Shown: one piece after another, positions 12,001 to 23,655 of the stretch | How the letters are laid out: every line of letters begins with the position of its first letter | Numbering within the stretch: position 1 is the first letter of the stretch | Assembly (NCBI GenBank): GCA_905183005.1 | Contig: CAJJDO010000085.1 | Location: 190,470 to 254,469 of the forward strand | DNA length: 64,000 nt | Direction: 5' to 3' | Source of the DNA: Paramecium pentaurelia | Lineage: Eukaryota > Ciliophora > Oligohymenophorea > Peniculida > Parameciidae | Notes under the pieces: model-generated | The model's input: the letters and a program-made list of their open reading frames with translations, nothing else | What the model was told of the DNA's origin: nothing | Databases searched by the model: none | Position numbers and translations under genes: made by a program

Positions 12001-15000
12001 TTTATTACATATACAAAACTAGATCATATTTTATTGACCAATTTTAGAATCATTAAATCACAAGCAAACTCAATGAAAGTATTAAATGAATTTAATTAGA
12101 AATTATAAGATGGAAATATATATTTATAACTAAAGTAGAAAAGGAAGGAATGCGTGTTAGAATGGAAGATTCTCTAACATCAAAATATAATACTAATCTT
12201 ATTTTAACTATTGCAATGATTACCAAAGACATAAAATTAAAATCATTTGAATATAAAAAAGCTTGTTGGGTTGGTACACTTATGTTTAGTTTATTATTCT
12301 TATTAATTACATACTTATCTTAATCATTAAAATATTTTGAGGATTATATTGATATCAAAACAATGGTAAATATTAAATATATTTTATTTGCATTTGGAAC
12401 TTATAATGATTATCAAAGAGATGATTTGATAGTTAAAGACATATATCCATATTTAATTGCTTTGATAATTGTTATTATTGATGTTAAAGCTTCAGATTTT
12501 TTAAATTCTATTGATAATGATGATTAACATTAAGAATAAATTACTAAATCACTATAAATGACTGAATAATATAGAGTTTCTGAGAGAGAATCACTATAAA
12601 ATTCTACTTCTTATTTGATTGATAATTTCTATTACAATAAATATCAATTATTAAAGCTGAATTTTTAGAAAGGAGCTATACATTCATCAGAAAGAATGTA
12701 TATGATAATCTTATTCTTTCTGGCTGCTATTTCTGAAGGTATATTTAGTATTATATATATCCTATTATTTGCACTAGTCTTTTACTCATCAACCAATTCC
12801 AAATCAACTATAAATAAGTATTTTATTTCATTTATTTTAAAGAGTGAGTGTATTAGTTGTAATATTTCAATATGTTAGTTATTTAATAACATTATCATCA
12901 GGCTCATCTCCAAGAATATTACCTGAAGAATTCAATAAAACTGAATATTTAATATTCAATTTCTCAAATACCGATTTATTAGATTAATGGGGATTATCTG
13001 GGAAAGGAAGAAGCAAAGGTACTTTCATATTTAATTGCATAATCATATTTGCAATTTGGCTATTTTATTATTTTTAGGAAGTATTAAGTATTAAGATGAT
13101 CTTATTTATTGATTAATGTTACATTAATATGAAATTAAGAAAAAAAGAAAAACATATCTCATCTAAATTTTACATTATTATTAAAAGACTGTATATAATT
13201 AGCATTGTTTATTTTATATTATTAGTATAACTTTCAGTTTTATGCTATTATTTATTTATAGTCTACTCAACTAGAATATTAAAAACTATTAATTTGGTTA
13301 TGTTTCTATTTACTATGTAAATAAATTATATTATATTTTAGATTATCATTATATATTATTGAAATATAATTAAAGATTCCAAAGAAATAAACTGAAAAAA
13401 GAACTGATATTTATAAAAGAATAATATTTGTTTAAGAAGGAGCTATTCTAATAATATTTACAATCTTATTTGCATAGAAATTATTTAAGGATGAAAATAA
13501 TACATAAAGTAATATTTCAATAGTAGAAATTTTGATATTTTATTTGTTGTAATTAGGCAAAGATCTCTTGGAATCTGAATAATATGAGAAGATATCAAAG
13601 GATTTCTATGATAATCTTGATACTAGATCAGAAGCTGTGGGATTAGCTATGAGTTTTGAAGCTAATAATAGAAAATTGATGAAATTAATTGAAAGATATA
13701 AAGATAGAAATGATTTAAAAGAAAGAATAGATACAATTACTAAAATGATAAATGAATTTAATTAAGATAAGTAAGATTTCTATTTTGAAATAGTCGATAA
13801 TCTGATTGTTAAGTCATAAATATATAAGATCAATATAATCCAATGGCTGAACCTTTGAAACTTACAATTTACAAATGGATTGAATCTCATAGAAATCGAT
13901 TCTTATTTGAACCTACTTTATAGATTTTCCATTTCATTGCTTGTTCCAATTTGTAAGTATTAGAAATTGCAGAACATGAAATTTAATATATTTAGAATCA
14001 AGATTTTGAGGCTGTTATTTCTTATTTATAAAGTTTTTACAAAGAGGCTACAAAATACATATCACCTACTTTAAGTAAAGAAAGTTTCATGTAGTAATTC
14101 TTATAAAATAAGAAGAGTGTTGGATTTAGTTAAAATAATGAGATTAGATAAATAAAGAAAGATTGGTAAAGTTTAAAAGAGAAGATATCAGAACATGCTT
14201 CATCAAATAATTTAACTAGAGAAGATATTTCATAATACATTAATTAATATGATATGATGAGATTTCTTTTAGTAATTGGATAATTTATATTTTCTTTTTG
14301 GCATTTCATTTGTTTCATACTATTAATCACATATTATTTTTTAAATCATGGTTTTTTTACTACAATATTACCATTATTAGTATTTGCTTATGGTGCAATT
14401 GAAGAATAATAACCAGATAAATTAATGTGGATATTTCCTTTTATTTATTTAAATTTTCTTTGTGCTTTAGAGAAATTGGATGATCTTACTCCATTTTTAT
14501 AAGACAATTCTTTTTTAGTATTTTTATTTGGTGAAAATTCAGTAGTCTTTTAATTTATAACAATAGTAGCTATAATAATATAAGTAAATATTATGAAAAA
14601 TATTGGTCTCTATGAGAAATTTATTAATCAATATGAGACCATATATGGTAGTATTTTAAGACATCTTTGTAATGGTACTTTAAATTTGGAAGATGGTATA
14701 AAGAGACCAAAATAATAAAAAATAGTAAGATCAAAAAGTTAAGAGAGATTCTAATGTTTAAATACAGCATTATAAGCTTAACGTGTTTCAATATAGATGA
14801 ATCAAACTTTTACAGTTTTATAAAAATTAGAAGATGATCTAATAGATTATTTAACAAGAATCAAATTAATTAAACCTAATTTTTTCTTTAGAGCTTTCAG
14901 TAATATGAAACCTGGAAAAGATGTATATCCATTTATGGCTGGTATATAAATAATATTGGCTATTTATATATTTTTATTTTATGATTAAATGAAATCAATG

Positions 15001-16916
15001 GATTCACCTTCAATTTCAGAATTATTAAAATATAGTTAATTTTCTGGTCATATGGTTGTTGCTTTATTATTTTAAATACTATGTATATTAATAGATAGAT
15101 ATATACTATAATACAAACCTAAATCTGCTTAATATAGTATAATAGATGTATTTTTTAAGAGTGGAAATAATTTAAATTAGAATTAAGCAATGATTTAGTA
15201 ATTTAATCAATCGAAAGATTAATTAGAACCTGAAGAAGTTAAATAAATTGAAATTCAAATGAGATAAACAGTTGGAGGAGGATAAAAATAAGATGATAAT
15301 AATCCTCCAATTATTAGAAAGGCAAGATCATTATCATATTCAGAAAAGAAATAAATAGAATAGAAATAAGTAGAATAAGTTGCTTTAAGATACAAATATT
15401 ATTTTTAGGTAATATTATTAGTTTCTATAAATCTATATTTATTGTATTAAATAAGATAAAGTACTTGTAATGCAGCTGGAGAATGTTAATATATTACTTA
15501 TAATATATTTATGATCCTCTTTTATATGTTAATTTGTTTGTATTTCTTTTTGTCTTCCATTCAAATTAAATATGGGATTAATGATCAAATAGTAAACAAA
15601 TATATAATTATTATTATTAGGCATAAAATACTTTGATGAAAGGATATAAATTCCATAATTTTGTTATATTTAAGATTTATAAATTAATGCCATTTTTATT
15701 TGAATTAAGAACTATATGTGATTGGGCATTTTCAGAAACTTCATTAACTTTATTTTAATGGATAAAATTAGAAGAAATACATTCTTTATTATATTTGGCC
15801 AAATGTAATTCCTATTTCTTTTCTAATAAAAAGGTTGGGGCTAAGATTGCATTTCATACTAAATTTTCATTAGGATTCTTAGTAATTTTAGTATTATTAG
15901 CTTTATTATTTGGTCCAATATTTTTATATTCTCCATTAAATCCAACATTTTAGAATGATAATTTAATAGGAGCTAATATAGAAGTTGGTTTGAAAATAAA
16001 TAAAACAAATTATTTTACATTATTTGTTAATTCACATGTTAGTGATATACATTAGATTAGTGAATATGAGTGGAATGCTAAAAATTTATCATAATATAAA
16101 TTCTTAAATAATATTGATAAAGAATCATTATAAATAGTTAAATTAACTCATTTTTCAGATACATATTGGGATATTAGTTATCCTAGTTTATATTCATTAT
16201 CAGAGAATTTGAAAAATGTTATTGATAAGAAAGGTGCATCAACATTTAATTTAATATAAACATATAGATTTATGAGATAATATACAGATTAAACATCATA
16301 ATTTGTAAGTGATAATTATGAATTAAATATAAATACATTGAAATAGATATATGAATCAATAGTAAGTTGTTAAGAGAATAAATAAATGATGAATCCAATT
16401 TAATTATAAAAATTTTATCATGATTTTATTAGAATAGATAAAAATAAAGATATATCTATATTAGATGAAGGATTGATGAATTCAGTAATGATATAATTAA
16501 ATTGTACAGCAAATGATTAATTTTGGTGGTCAATATATTCAGATTATAAATAATCAGTAGGAATTAAATTCTATATTGTAAGTGATAAATATTCAAGTGC
16601 TTTGTTGGGATATTCCATATTGGGATTTTATATAACTATAGTATATGTTGCTGGTAAGATGGCAAGAGGAATAATGTCAGGTGGAATAGATTTGATAATG
16701 TTATAAGATATGCCATATCCTGATAATTTATTAAAAATTTGTGAAGCAATAATAATGGCAAGAGTAGAAAAGGATTTGATATAAGAAGAATTATTATACT
16801 TTTAATTAATAGATGTAATAAGATCACCATAATTGATGAGGAATATATCTGGAAGTTTTGTTGCTTAGAGATTATAGAGATTAGAAATAGATAAATAATT
16901 GTAGAAAAAGAAATGA
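9053..16916 (+). CDS. Piezo-type mechanosensitive ion channel
   Basis: This is a gene of about 7.9 kb coding roughly 2,550 residues, the normal size for Piezo. It consists of many hydrophobic helices in groups of four, separated by Q/N/E-rich cytosolic loops. The C-terminal third is diagnostic. It has the family signature PFLFELRTICDWAF, then ETSLTLFQWIKLEEIH, then an extracellular cap-like region with N-glycosylation-type sites, and then the last pore helix (LLGYSILGFYITIVYVAGK). The cytosolic end matches Piezo proteins: DLIMLQDMPYPDNLLKIC and LIDVIRSPQLMRN. A first intron of 26 nt joins ...MQHKE and TLSQKEK (near 9235-9260). Other introns were not all resolved, so internal residues are approximate. 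Piezo forms a trimeric, membrane-tension-gated cation channel. In a ciliate it may serve touch response or contractile-vacuole/osmotic sensing (inference). TGA at 16914-16916 follows a Q/K tail. Confidence 0.9.
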
Positions 16917-16994
16917 TTTTTGTTATTAAATTAAAAAGTATTTAAGTATTATTATAGAAAATGAATATAAATTATGTAATTGAATATAGAATAT

Positions 16995-17854
16995 TCATTG
17001 ATCATTTGGAACTATGATAAATCCTACTGTTATTGAATGTTATAAATTCTATTCTTGTGCATAAATTTCAGTTGGAGCAGCAGCACCATCCATAGAATTC
17101 ATAGCTAATGCTTTATTTGTATACATAGGTCTAGGTGCATATTGTTAATCAATGGAAATGCTTTTAATGGAATGGATTTTCATGTCTAAAGACTTTAATG
17201 CAATTTCAGCCTATTGAAATTAATAAGTAGACAAACTTTATGTGTTGCATCTTTAATAGCTAATTAAAGAATTTAATCTTTTAATTCTGATTTTTGTTCT
17301 GGTTTAACATCAAAAGAAACATTATTGATATTAGTTATTCCTGCATTTATAGCAGCATCAATTAATTTTCCAACGATCTTTAAATTAGAGGTTTCCAATT
17401 TTTGACTTATGATTACTTTATAACCTTTGAATTTAAGTTCAGGATTTCCATTATTAGTATAATCATATTCTTAATGAGGATACATCTAAAATTAAGTAGT
17501 AGAAATCTTCACTCCTGCATTTGATGTATCAACTGATTACAATGATCTATTTCATTTTTATATAAAATCTACTTAAAGGCTGTTGCTTATATTTTATTTG
17601 CTGTATTTAATGCTATTTCAGCAAATTCATTTAAAATTTCAATTGCAAAGTTAACTGTGACAATAGTTGGTTCAACACTTAGAGAACCTGTTCCTGTAAC
17701 ATAAAAAACATCAGGTCTCCTATGTTCAACTTCAGAACACTAAAAAAGAATTTTAATTAATTATTACTTCTACATTATTGATTGCTGATTAATCTTTGAT
17801 GAATGATCCAAAAATAAGTGTGATGCAGATAGCAATTGTTAAAATTCTAATCAT
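16995..17854 (-). CDS. Secreted SIMPL-domain (DUF541-like) protein 1
   Basis: ATG at 17854 starts a clear signal peptide (MIRILTIAICITLIFGSF). After a 35-nt intron the mature part begins CSEVEHRRPDVFYVTGTGSL, which fits the SIMPL family start (RPD...GxGxxxxxP). Two further 26-nt introns are needed, after AFK and after DATHK. The exons then read a full SIMPL fold (SVEPTIVTVNFAIEI..., GYKVISQKLETSNL..., DAAINAGITNINNVSF). It ends with SITVGFIIVPNDQ and TGA at 16995-16997. SIMPL domains were named from a mouse kinase-associated protein, and bacterial homologues are periplasmic. The molecular role in ciliates is unknown; secretion is inferred from the signal peptide. It lies tandem with a paralogue at 18044-18832, same strand, about 190 bp apart. 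Confidence 0.85.
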
Positions 17855-18043
17855 TATTTATATTAAATATTAATTTCAATTATAATAATTGAAGGACCTC
17901 TTAATTACTATAAATAGTGATATTATTTAAAATTCCCATTATTAGGTGGAAATCAGAAATCTTATCAACTAATTGTTGTTTTAATTTGATTAATTACTAA
18001 ATATAGTGAAAAAACTAAATAATTATATTATTCTTATGATTTC

Positions 18044-18832
18044 TCATTAATCTATATGGTTTATTACAAATCCTACACTAACTTATTAATCCATTTAAGT
18101 GCTAACTCCATATCCATAATTTTCTAATATTTGAACAGACTTGACTGATTCAACTCTCATATTCAATTCCTTTAATACAACATTAGCCTAAGATAATTTT
18201 AATTTACTACTGTATGTTTAGCATCTTCAATAGCTTATTCAACAAGAACATCTTTCAATCTTTTCTTTTCTTCTTTACTTACATCAAATTGAATTCCATT
18301 AACCTTATTTACTTTATGTTTCACTGCTATATCAATAATTCTAATATTTAATACAATATCTTACTTTCCTACATCACTAATATTGAGTGTTTCCACTGTT
18401 ATCCTATTGATTACAATAAATCCTGAAAATGTCACATAGTAAGGTTAATTCTGACTGTACTCTTTATGTGGTGAAATAGTGAAATCTGCTGTTTGAATCT
18501 TCAATTCTCCTTTGCAGTTCTCTTTAATAGCTCTATCCAATTAAGTCTATCATATATACTTGATAGCATCATCAGCTATTGAGGCTGCTTATTGTAAAGC
18601 ATTCTAAGCCTTCTCTTCCTTTACTTCTACTTCCAAAGTTACTACTGCTTAAGTTGGCTCAATATTTGTTGTTGCACTTCCTTATACATAATAGATGTCT
18701 GGTCGTAAGTAGATATGAGCATCACACTTTGATAAATTAAATCAACTCTCTTACCAAATTTAGAGTGGATGTCTTAATAAATTAAGAGTTCAATGTCATT
18801 AATGTAATAGATAATACTAGTATTGCTTTCAT
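18044..18832 (-). CDS. Secreted SIMPL-domain (DUF541-like) protein 2
   Basis: This is the tandem paralogue of the gene at 16995-17854. A signal peptide (MKAILVLSITLMTLNSQF) is followed by a 28-nt intron and then CDAHIYLRPDIYYVQGSATT, the same Cys...RPD...YV.G start. Introns of 27 nt (after DDAIK) and 23 nt (after KHT) restore one frame through ADFTISPHKEYSQNQPYYVT and the C-terminal SVGFVINHIDQ. The spacing of hydrophobic beta strands and the conserved ends match copy 1, but overall identity is low, so the duplication is old. No catalytic residues are evident in this family. TGA at 18044-18046. Confidence 0.85.
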
Positions 18833-18981
18833 TTATTTATATAATGAATAATAATTAAACTTCTCATTAAATTTAATCTTCTAAAAATGGTAAGAAATCT
18901 TTCTTCATTAATTCTTTATAAGCTAAACTAAGTAATAATAATATACTCAACAATATTATATAAATTACTTATGAAAATTCT

Positions 18982-20115
18982 ATGAGTAGAATGTCATATG
19001 TTGATAAAGAAAATTATATTGATTAGAGATAAAAAATAAAAAAAGAATAATAATCTACTTAAAGTTGAACTTAAGTCATAATTTAAGTATTATCAGGTAT
19101 AATAATTATAACTCATATTATATAAAGTATTTAATTAAGAAAGAACTCTATACTTTATAATCATAATGTTAAGAATCTGTTCATATTTCTGATTCACTTC
19201 AATAATAAATTTAAATCAAATAATTTCTTAAAACTCTTTAATAAAAGGAATCTGACATCGATTAACTTAAAAAATAATTAAAGATTGATTAATTAAATGA
19301 ATAATAAGAACAATTGTAAAATTTAAGAGCAATTTATGAAATACAAAAATAAAACTTCTTAATAGTGAAACTGAAATTATCATTCCATCTAAATCTTATA
19401 TATTAAAAGATTTAGAATAAGATAATATTCGATTTGTCTAAATTGTAACTGCCCTAGAAGACAAGTTGAAGAATTTTGAATAGATTATAAACAGGTTCTT
19501 TAATAAGTTCTTACAATTTTAAAATACTAATTAATTAAATTAGTCTTAAGAACATTGATTAAGTATTTTATTATTATATATATTAGTATTTATTCTTCTA
19601 AATTTAAGAGGAGGATATTCGGCTGAAAGATTTAATTGTAATCCTTCTAAAAAGTCAATCTTCAAGTTAAATTATTAATAAGATGATTAATTTGTCCTTT
19701 ATTTAATGGGATCTGAAGAGGGGAATGAGACATAATAATTTTTAGTGAATAGGAATTCTAATATATAAAAAATCAAGTATTAAATTTATGTAAATGAATA
19801 ATATATATTTAGGATTTGTTTGAAATATTATAATTGAAGGATATTAAAATATCAAATCTAACTAAAGAGTATATGGAAGCTATGCTATTTAAATAAAATA
19901 CTCAAATACCTAAAGTTTTTTAATAGATTAATTTATTTTTTGTGATAATGTGTGAAATTTATTTAATATTATAAAATTTATATGAAAAATTACTATGTAA
20001 TAAATTGACTAAGATAAAAAGTGTATCTTAATTGAATTAAGATTAAATGATGAATAAATGTAATTAAGAAAAAATAATAATTAAAAAGTAAACTATAACA
20101 AAAGATTAAAGTTGA
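18982..20115 (+). CDS. Coiled-coil protein with one membrane segment; 5' structure unresolved
   Basis: Three coding segments can be read. The first is a strong Q/K/E coiled coil (about 19130-19350; includes KESDIDQLKKQLKIDQLNEQ). The second, in another frame, is SYILKDLEQDNIRFVQIV...LEDKLKNFEQIINRF (19370-19530). After a 21-nt intron (GTCTTAAG...TTAAG) there is one hydrophobic helix (YILLLYILVFILLNL), then AERFNCNPSKKS. After a 23-nt intron (GTAAATG...TTTAG) come DIKISNLTKEYMEAMLFK and a second hydrophobic stretch, ending at TGA 20113-20115. I could not place an intron that joins the first and second segments; a 1-nt frame difference remains around 19345-19360. The start is also uncertain (18982 or 18998). 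The gene may be real with an error or polymorphism, or it may be decaying. Function unknown. Confidence 0.4.
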
Positions 20116-20372
20116 TGTATAAAGATTATTGTTATCTTATTTATTGTCAATCAAATAAATTTAATAATAATCTAAAACAGATCTTAAATTTTATATTAAT
20201 CAAGATCAATCAAGATACTATTCTATTTTATTCATAAATAATAAGATTTACTTAATAGTAATATTTCTACTTTTAACTATTTTCTCTATTAATAAAATTG
20301 ATAAGGCTTAGAAGAGAAAGTAAAATATATTTTATTGAGTTATTTTATACAATTTATTTAATCAATAAAAAA

Positions 20373-21528
20373 ATGAGAGGCAATCAAAAATAATAATAAT
20401 AAGTTCCAATACCAACTTATCCATTTCCTTATTCATTTTGGTCATATAATAATTTTGAAACTAAAGAGTTGGAAACTTACCTCTCATCTTAATCCCAAAC
20501 TTTATAAACATAAATTCCAAAAACATGCATTTAAGATGGATATTAATAATTATGTAAAATTTTAAATTAATATCCACATCCTTTATTACATGCCAAACAA
20601 ACCAAATAATAACAACCAATTACTAATTTACTTGGTGAATAATCAATTGATAGCATTAAAAATACTTCAGAAATTACATAATTTTTGGTATTTCAAAATA
20701 CTCAAATTGATGCAATCACATTAACTTTACTCTAATTTTTATGGCCTCTTTATTAAAATCTAAATGTCTTTAAATTATACAATATTAAATTTTCTGAAAC
20801 TGAAATGGAAATTTTATAAAAAATAATTGAAAATAACAAACTTATTAAATTATTTATAGAATATACTAATATAATACCTCAAATAAATTGTCCAACACTT
20901 ACATAAATATATTTAAGAGGAAATTAAATAACTTAATCAAAATTAAATCAAATATTTTAACCAGGTTCTTTTTAGGCTTTATAAGTTATAGAGTTAAGTG
21001 ATAATCCTCTTGGAAAAGAATGTATATAATTTAAATTTATTAAAGCTATTTAAATCTTGGCTAATTTTATGAGTAAAAAGAATAGTATTTAATATATTGG
21101 ATTATCAAGATGTGAAATAGCAGCTTGGGAGGATTTAAAACCTCTTATAGAAACTATAGGACCTGAAAAATTAAATGAAGCAAAATTATAGGCTTATAGA
21201 GAATTAGAAGAAAAGAGGGATAAATAAATTAAAGATTAATTGAAAGCTAAAAAGAAAGAAGTTGTTACTGAGATTGAATTAGAACCATTAATATAAAATA
21301 CAGATGGAAGTAATATTCATTTTTTAAAATATAGGTTATTCAATTATACATAATTAATAATTACAAATTCTATTTTTGGCTGTCAATCCATTCAAAGATA
21401 GTGATAAAGATTAAATTGAAAGATTTATTTAAGCAAATCCAAATGTTTATGTTGTGTTACAAGGATGTTCATTTGAAACTAAAACAAAAGAGAGACTCAA
21501 AAAACGCTACAATAATATAATATTTTGA
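20373..21528 (+). CDS. Leucine-rich repeat protein (RI-like)
   Basis: The single long exon starts at ATG 20373-20375 and is followed by one 25-nt intron (21310-21334). The last exon then ends SFETKTKERLKKRYNNIIF and TGA (21526-21528). The N-terminal 90 residues are Q/P/N-rich. Residues about 120-280 hold repeats of the LRR type: ALTLLQFLWPLYQNLNVFKL-like strands, then LTQIYLRGNQITQ, LQVIELSDNPLGKEC and IQYIGLSRCEI. The pattern LxxLxLxxNxL with helical spacers fits ribonuclease-inhibitor-type repeats. A charged coiled coil follows (YRELEEKRDKQIKDQLKAKK). LRR proteins of this type are protein-binding scaffolds. Whether this one is ciliary is unknown. Confidence 0.8.
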
Positions 21529-22002
21529 TTTATATAATTATTGTAATTATATATATTTATATATTACTGGTATGCATCACAAATGTATTTTTGATATTTT
21601 ATATTAATTATCTCACATCAATCTTTAATTTTAAAGTAATACTTATCAATAATATTTATATATTCATTAAAAGATTTATTTCAAATATGATTATAAATTT
21701 TATATTAGAAATTAAGAAAATTAAATAAAATTTAGTTAGATTTTTGTTCAATGATTAAGATTGTCATTTATGAAAGAATTTTTTGTTTTTGATTTTCCAA
21801 TATTATAATTACAATAATACTTATAAACATTATTAATTGGATAACAAATGTCTTAATAATTAATTTGAGGTTCTTGGTAAGATTGGAGAAAATGTATATA
21901 AATTAATCATCATAATTTAAAGAACTCGAGTTTCAGTTAGATATTATCTGATAAAGATATCTATTTCATTATACTTAATGAGATAATAAATCAAGTGTTT
22001 CT
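21529..22002. other. Non-coding AT-rich interval
   Basis: About 470 bp between two converging genes (LRR plus, MGNKC minus). The only open stretch is very hydrophobic (Ile/Tyr/Phe) at 21525-21728 and has shadow-like composition. I see no feature beyond the 3' regions of the two genes. Confidence 0.5.
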
Positions 22003-22605
22003 TCAGAATAGAATTTTTACGGAATCATTAAATTTCCAAGAGTTAATCTTTTTTTAAAGGTATCCATCAATACATTATTAAGTTTTTGATTACGAAACTA
22101 ATTGTTTAATGACATTATTAGATATATTTGAATTTTGTTTCCTAGGTTTATGTCCTTCAACTTTTTGAATGGAACGAAGTTATTTATTTCTTGATAATGA
22201 TCTGCTAGTTGGTTTTATTTTCTTTTGATTTGAATGTTCAGGAATTTCATAAACAATGTATTTACTTTTATTCATACTGACATATGGACGTTTTTTGGTT
22301 TTTTATACAGGGGCTGAGTTATTTCTTTAAACTAAATAATTCTTTAGATTCTAGTTTCGAAATGTTGGAGATTCTACAACAAAATCTATTGAATCCTCTT
22401 GTTGAGTTTTTAATATATCATCTTAAACAGGAGAGTTGATAATGTATTCTTTTTAAAAAAACTCATCTTCAAAAGAATCCAAATTAAGTTTCATATCGTA
22501 TGTAAATTATTCAAGTGAATGTTATTTTTAAGGAATCATCAAGGGATATCCTCCCTTTAATATTAAGAATTGATTTTCTTTGTTTTTTATGCATTTATTA
22601 CCCAT
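22003..22605 (-). CDS. MGNKC N-myristoylation-type basic protein (MGN paralogue A)
   Basis: Single-exon gene of 200 residues, start CAT at 22603-22605 and TGA at 22003-22005. The N-terminus MGNKC fits a myristoylation signal (Met-Gly) with a nearby Cys for palmitoylation, so membrane attachment is inferred. Around residues 36-52 lies TYDMKLNLDSFEDEFFQKEY, which is shared with the protein at 34983-35606 (SYNIQDNIDNFEEEFYNKDF). The rest is basic and S/N-rich with no known domain. Both paralogues lie two genes away from a NET-domain gene in the same orientation, which is the basis of the inverted-duplication finding. Confidence 0.75.
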
Positions 22606-22737
22606 TAAATTATATTTTTACTAAGAATCTTTAAGTATTTTTTAAATTATTTGGTAAATATAGCATTTTATATGAATTATAATTTAATTTAATAGTTTAT
22701 TTGGTATATAAATTATTTATTAATTATATAGATTACA

Positions 22738-23460
22738 ATGAAATCAGGGAACAAATGTCTTTATTATTGCAAACAATTTTTTAATCTCCTATTAGGAGTG
22801 AGTGGCCTCATTATGATAGCTATAGCAATTTACATTTGGGTCGTAGCTAAAATATTCTCAGTTATAGTTATGAGCATAATGATATTAGGTGGAATTCAAT
22901 TATTTCTATCTTTAATATGTATAATTAAGTTATTCTATTTTGTTTAGCTTTGGGTACTAAGAAAGCAATGTTTAGAATCAAAGTTTATAACTTTTTCTTA
23001 GGATTAATACTATTGGGATAAATCACAATTACAATATTAGCATTTGTTTTAGAAGATGCATTTATTGATAAGGGTATAGATTGATCTAAGAGTATAGCAA
23101 TTGAAAAACTTGATGAACCATAGGAGACAGCTGATGCTTTAAAGGAATAATTAAAAGATTAATATACAAGGTCCATTTTAATTACACTAACAAGTTTAGG
23201 AATATAAATCATGTGTTTTTTATTTAGTGTTTGGTATAGGGATTCACTTGAAAATGCAAATGATAATAGCAAACTTTTATATGATGAAAAAGAAAAGTAT
23301 AATGAATATAGATTTATATAGAAAATATATGAGTTTTGAAGAATATTCTTAAAAATAGTAAGCATAAGTTAAAGAGAAATCAAACAATAATAGAAATGAA
23401 GTATATTCAAGAAATCCTGAATTTTATGAATGGAAACAATAATAACAAGGCAAGAAATGA
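22738..23460 (+). CDS. Tetraspanin-like four-TM membrane protein
   Basis: Three introns were placed: 29 nt after SLIC, 24 nt after FIDK and 25 nt after DEKEK. Exons join as four hydrophobic helices in tetraspanin order. TM1 is FFNLLLGVSGLIMIAIAIYI, TM2 is VIVMSIMILGGIQLFLSLI, TM3 is YNFFLGLILLGQITITILAF and TM4 is RSILITLTSLGIQIMCFLF. There is a short first loop and a longer loop between TM3 and TM4. The second loop is smaller than in animal tetraspanins and lacks the CCG motif, so the assignment is by layout rather than diagnostic cysteines. The cytosolic tail is Q/N/E-rich (EEYSQKQQAQVKEKSNNNR) and ends at TGA 23458-23460. Likely in the plasma or vesicle membrane. Confidence 0.75.
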
Positions 23461-23655
23461 TTTATTAAATGATTTAACATCATTCATTTTTTCAATTATA
23501 TTATCTATAAATAAGTTTGTTAAAAACTAATACTTATCTCAATATTAAAAATAAGATATTAATCATAATTCATTTAGATATATATATAATATGAGAATTA
23601 TAAAGAGATTTTAATTTGGAATATTTGAATATAGATATTGAATATTAATAATATC

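Noticed and set aside
19780..19860. GOLD/p24-like end (IFRICLKYYN) in the coiled-coil membrane gene
   Set aside because: A 23-nt intron (GTAAATG...TTTAG) removes this stretch and continues the frame much further, so the p24 resemblance comes from reading intron sequence.
21525..21728. Very hydrophobic plus-strand ORF after the LRR gene
   Set aside because: Begins inside the LRR stop region, is Ile/Tyr/Phe only, and has no supporting splice or family evidence.
23336..23530. Plus-strand ORF MKNILKNSKHKLKRN after the tetraspanin-like gene
   Set aside because: A 25-nt intron puts the tetraspanin-like gene in another frame through 23460; this ORF is a shadow.
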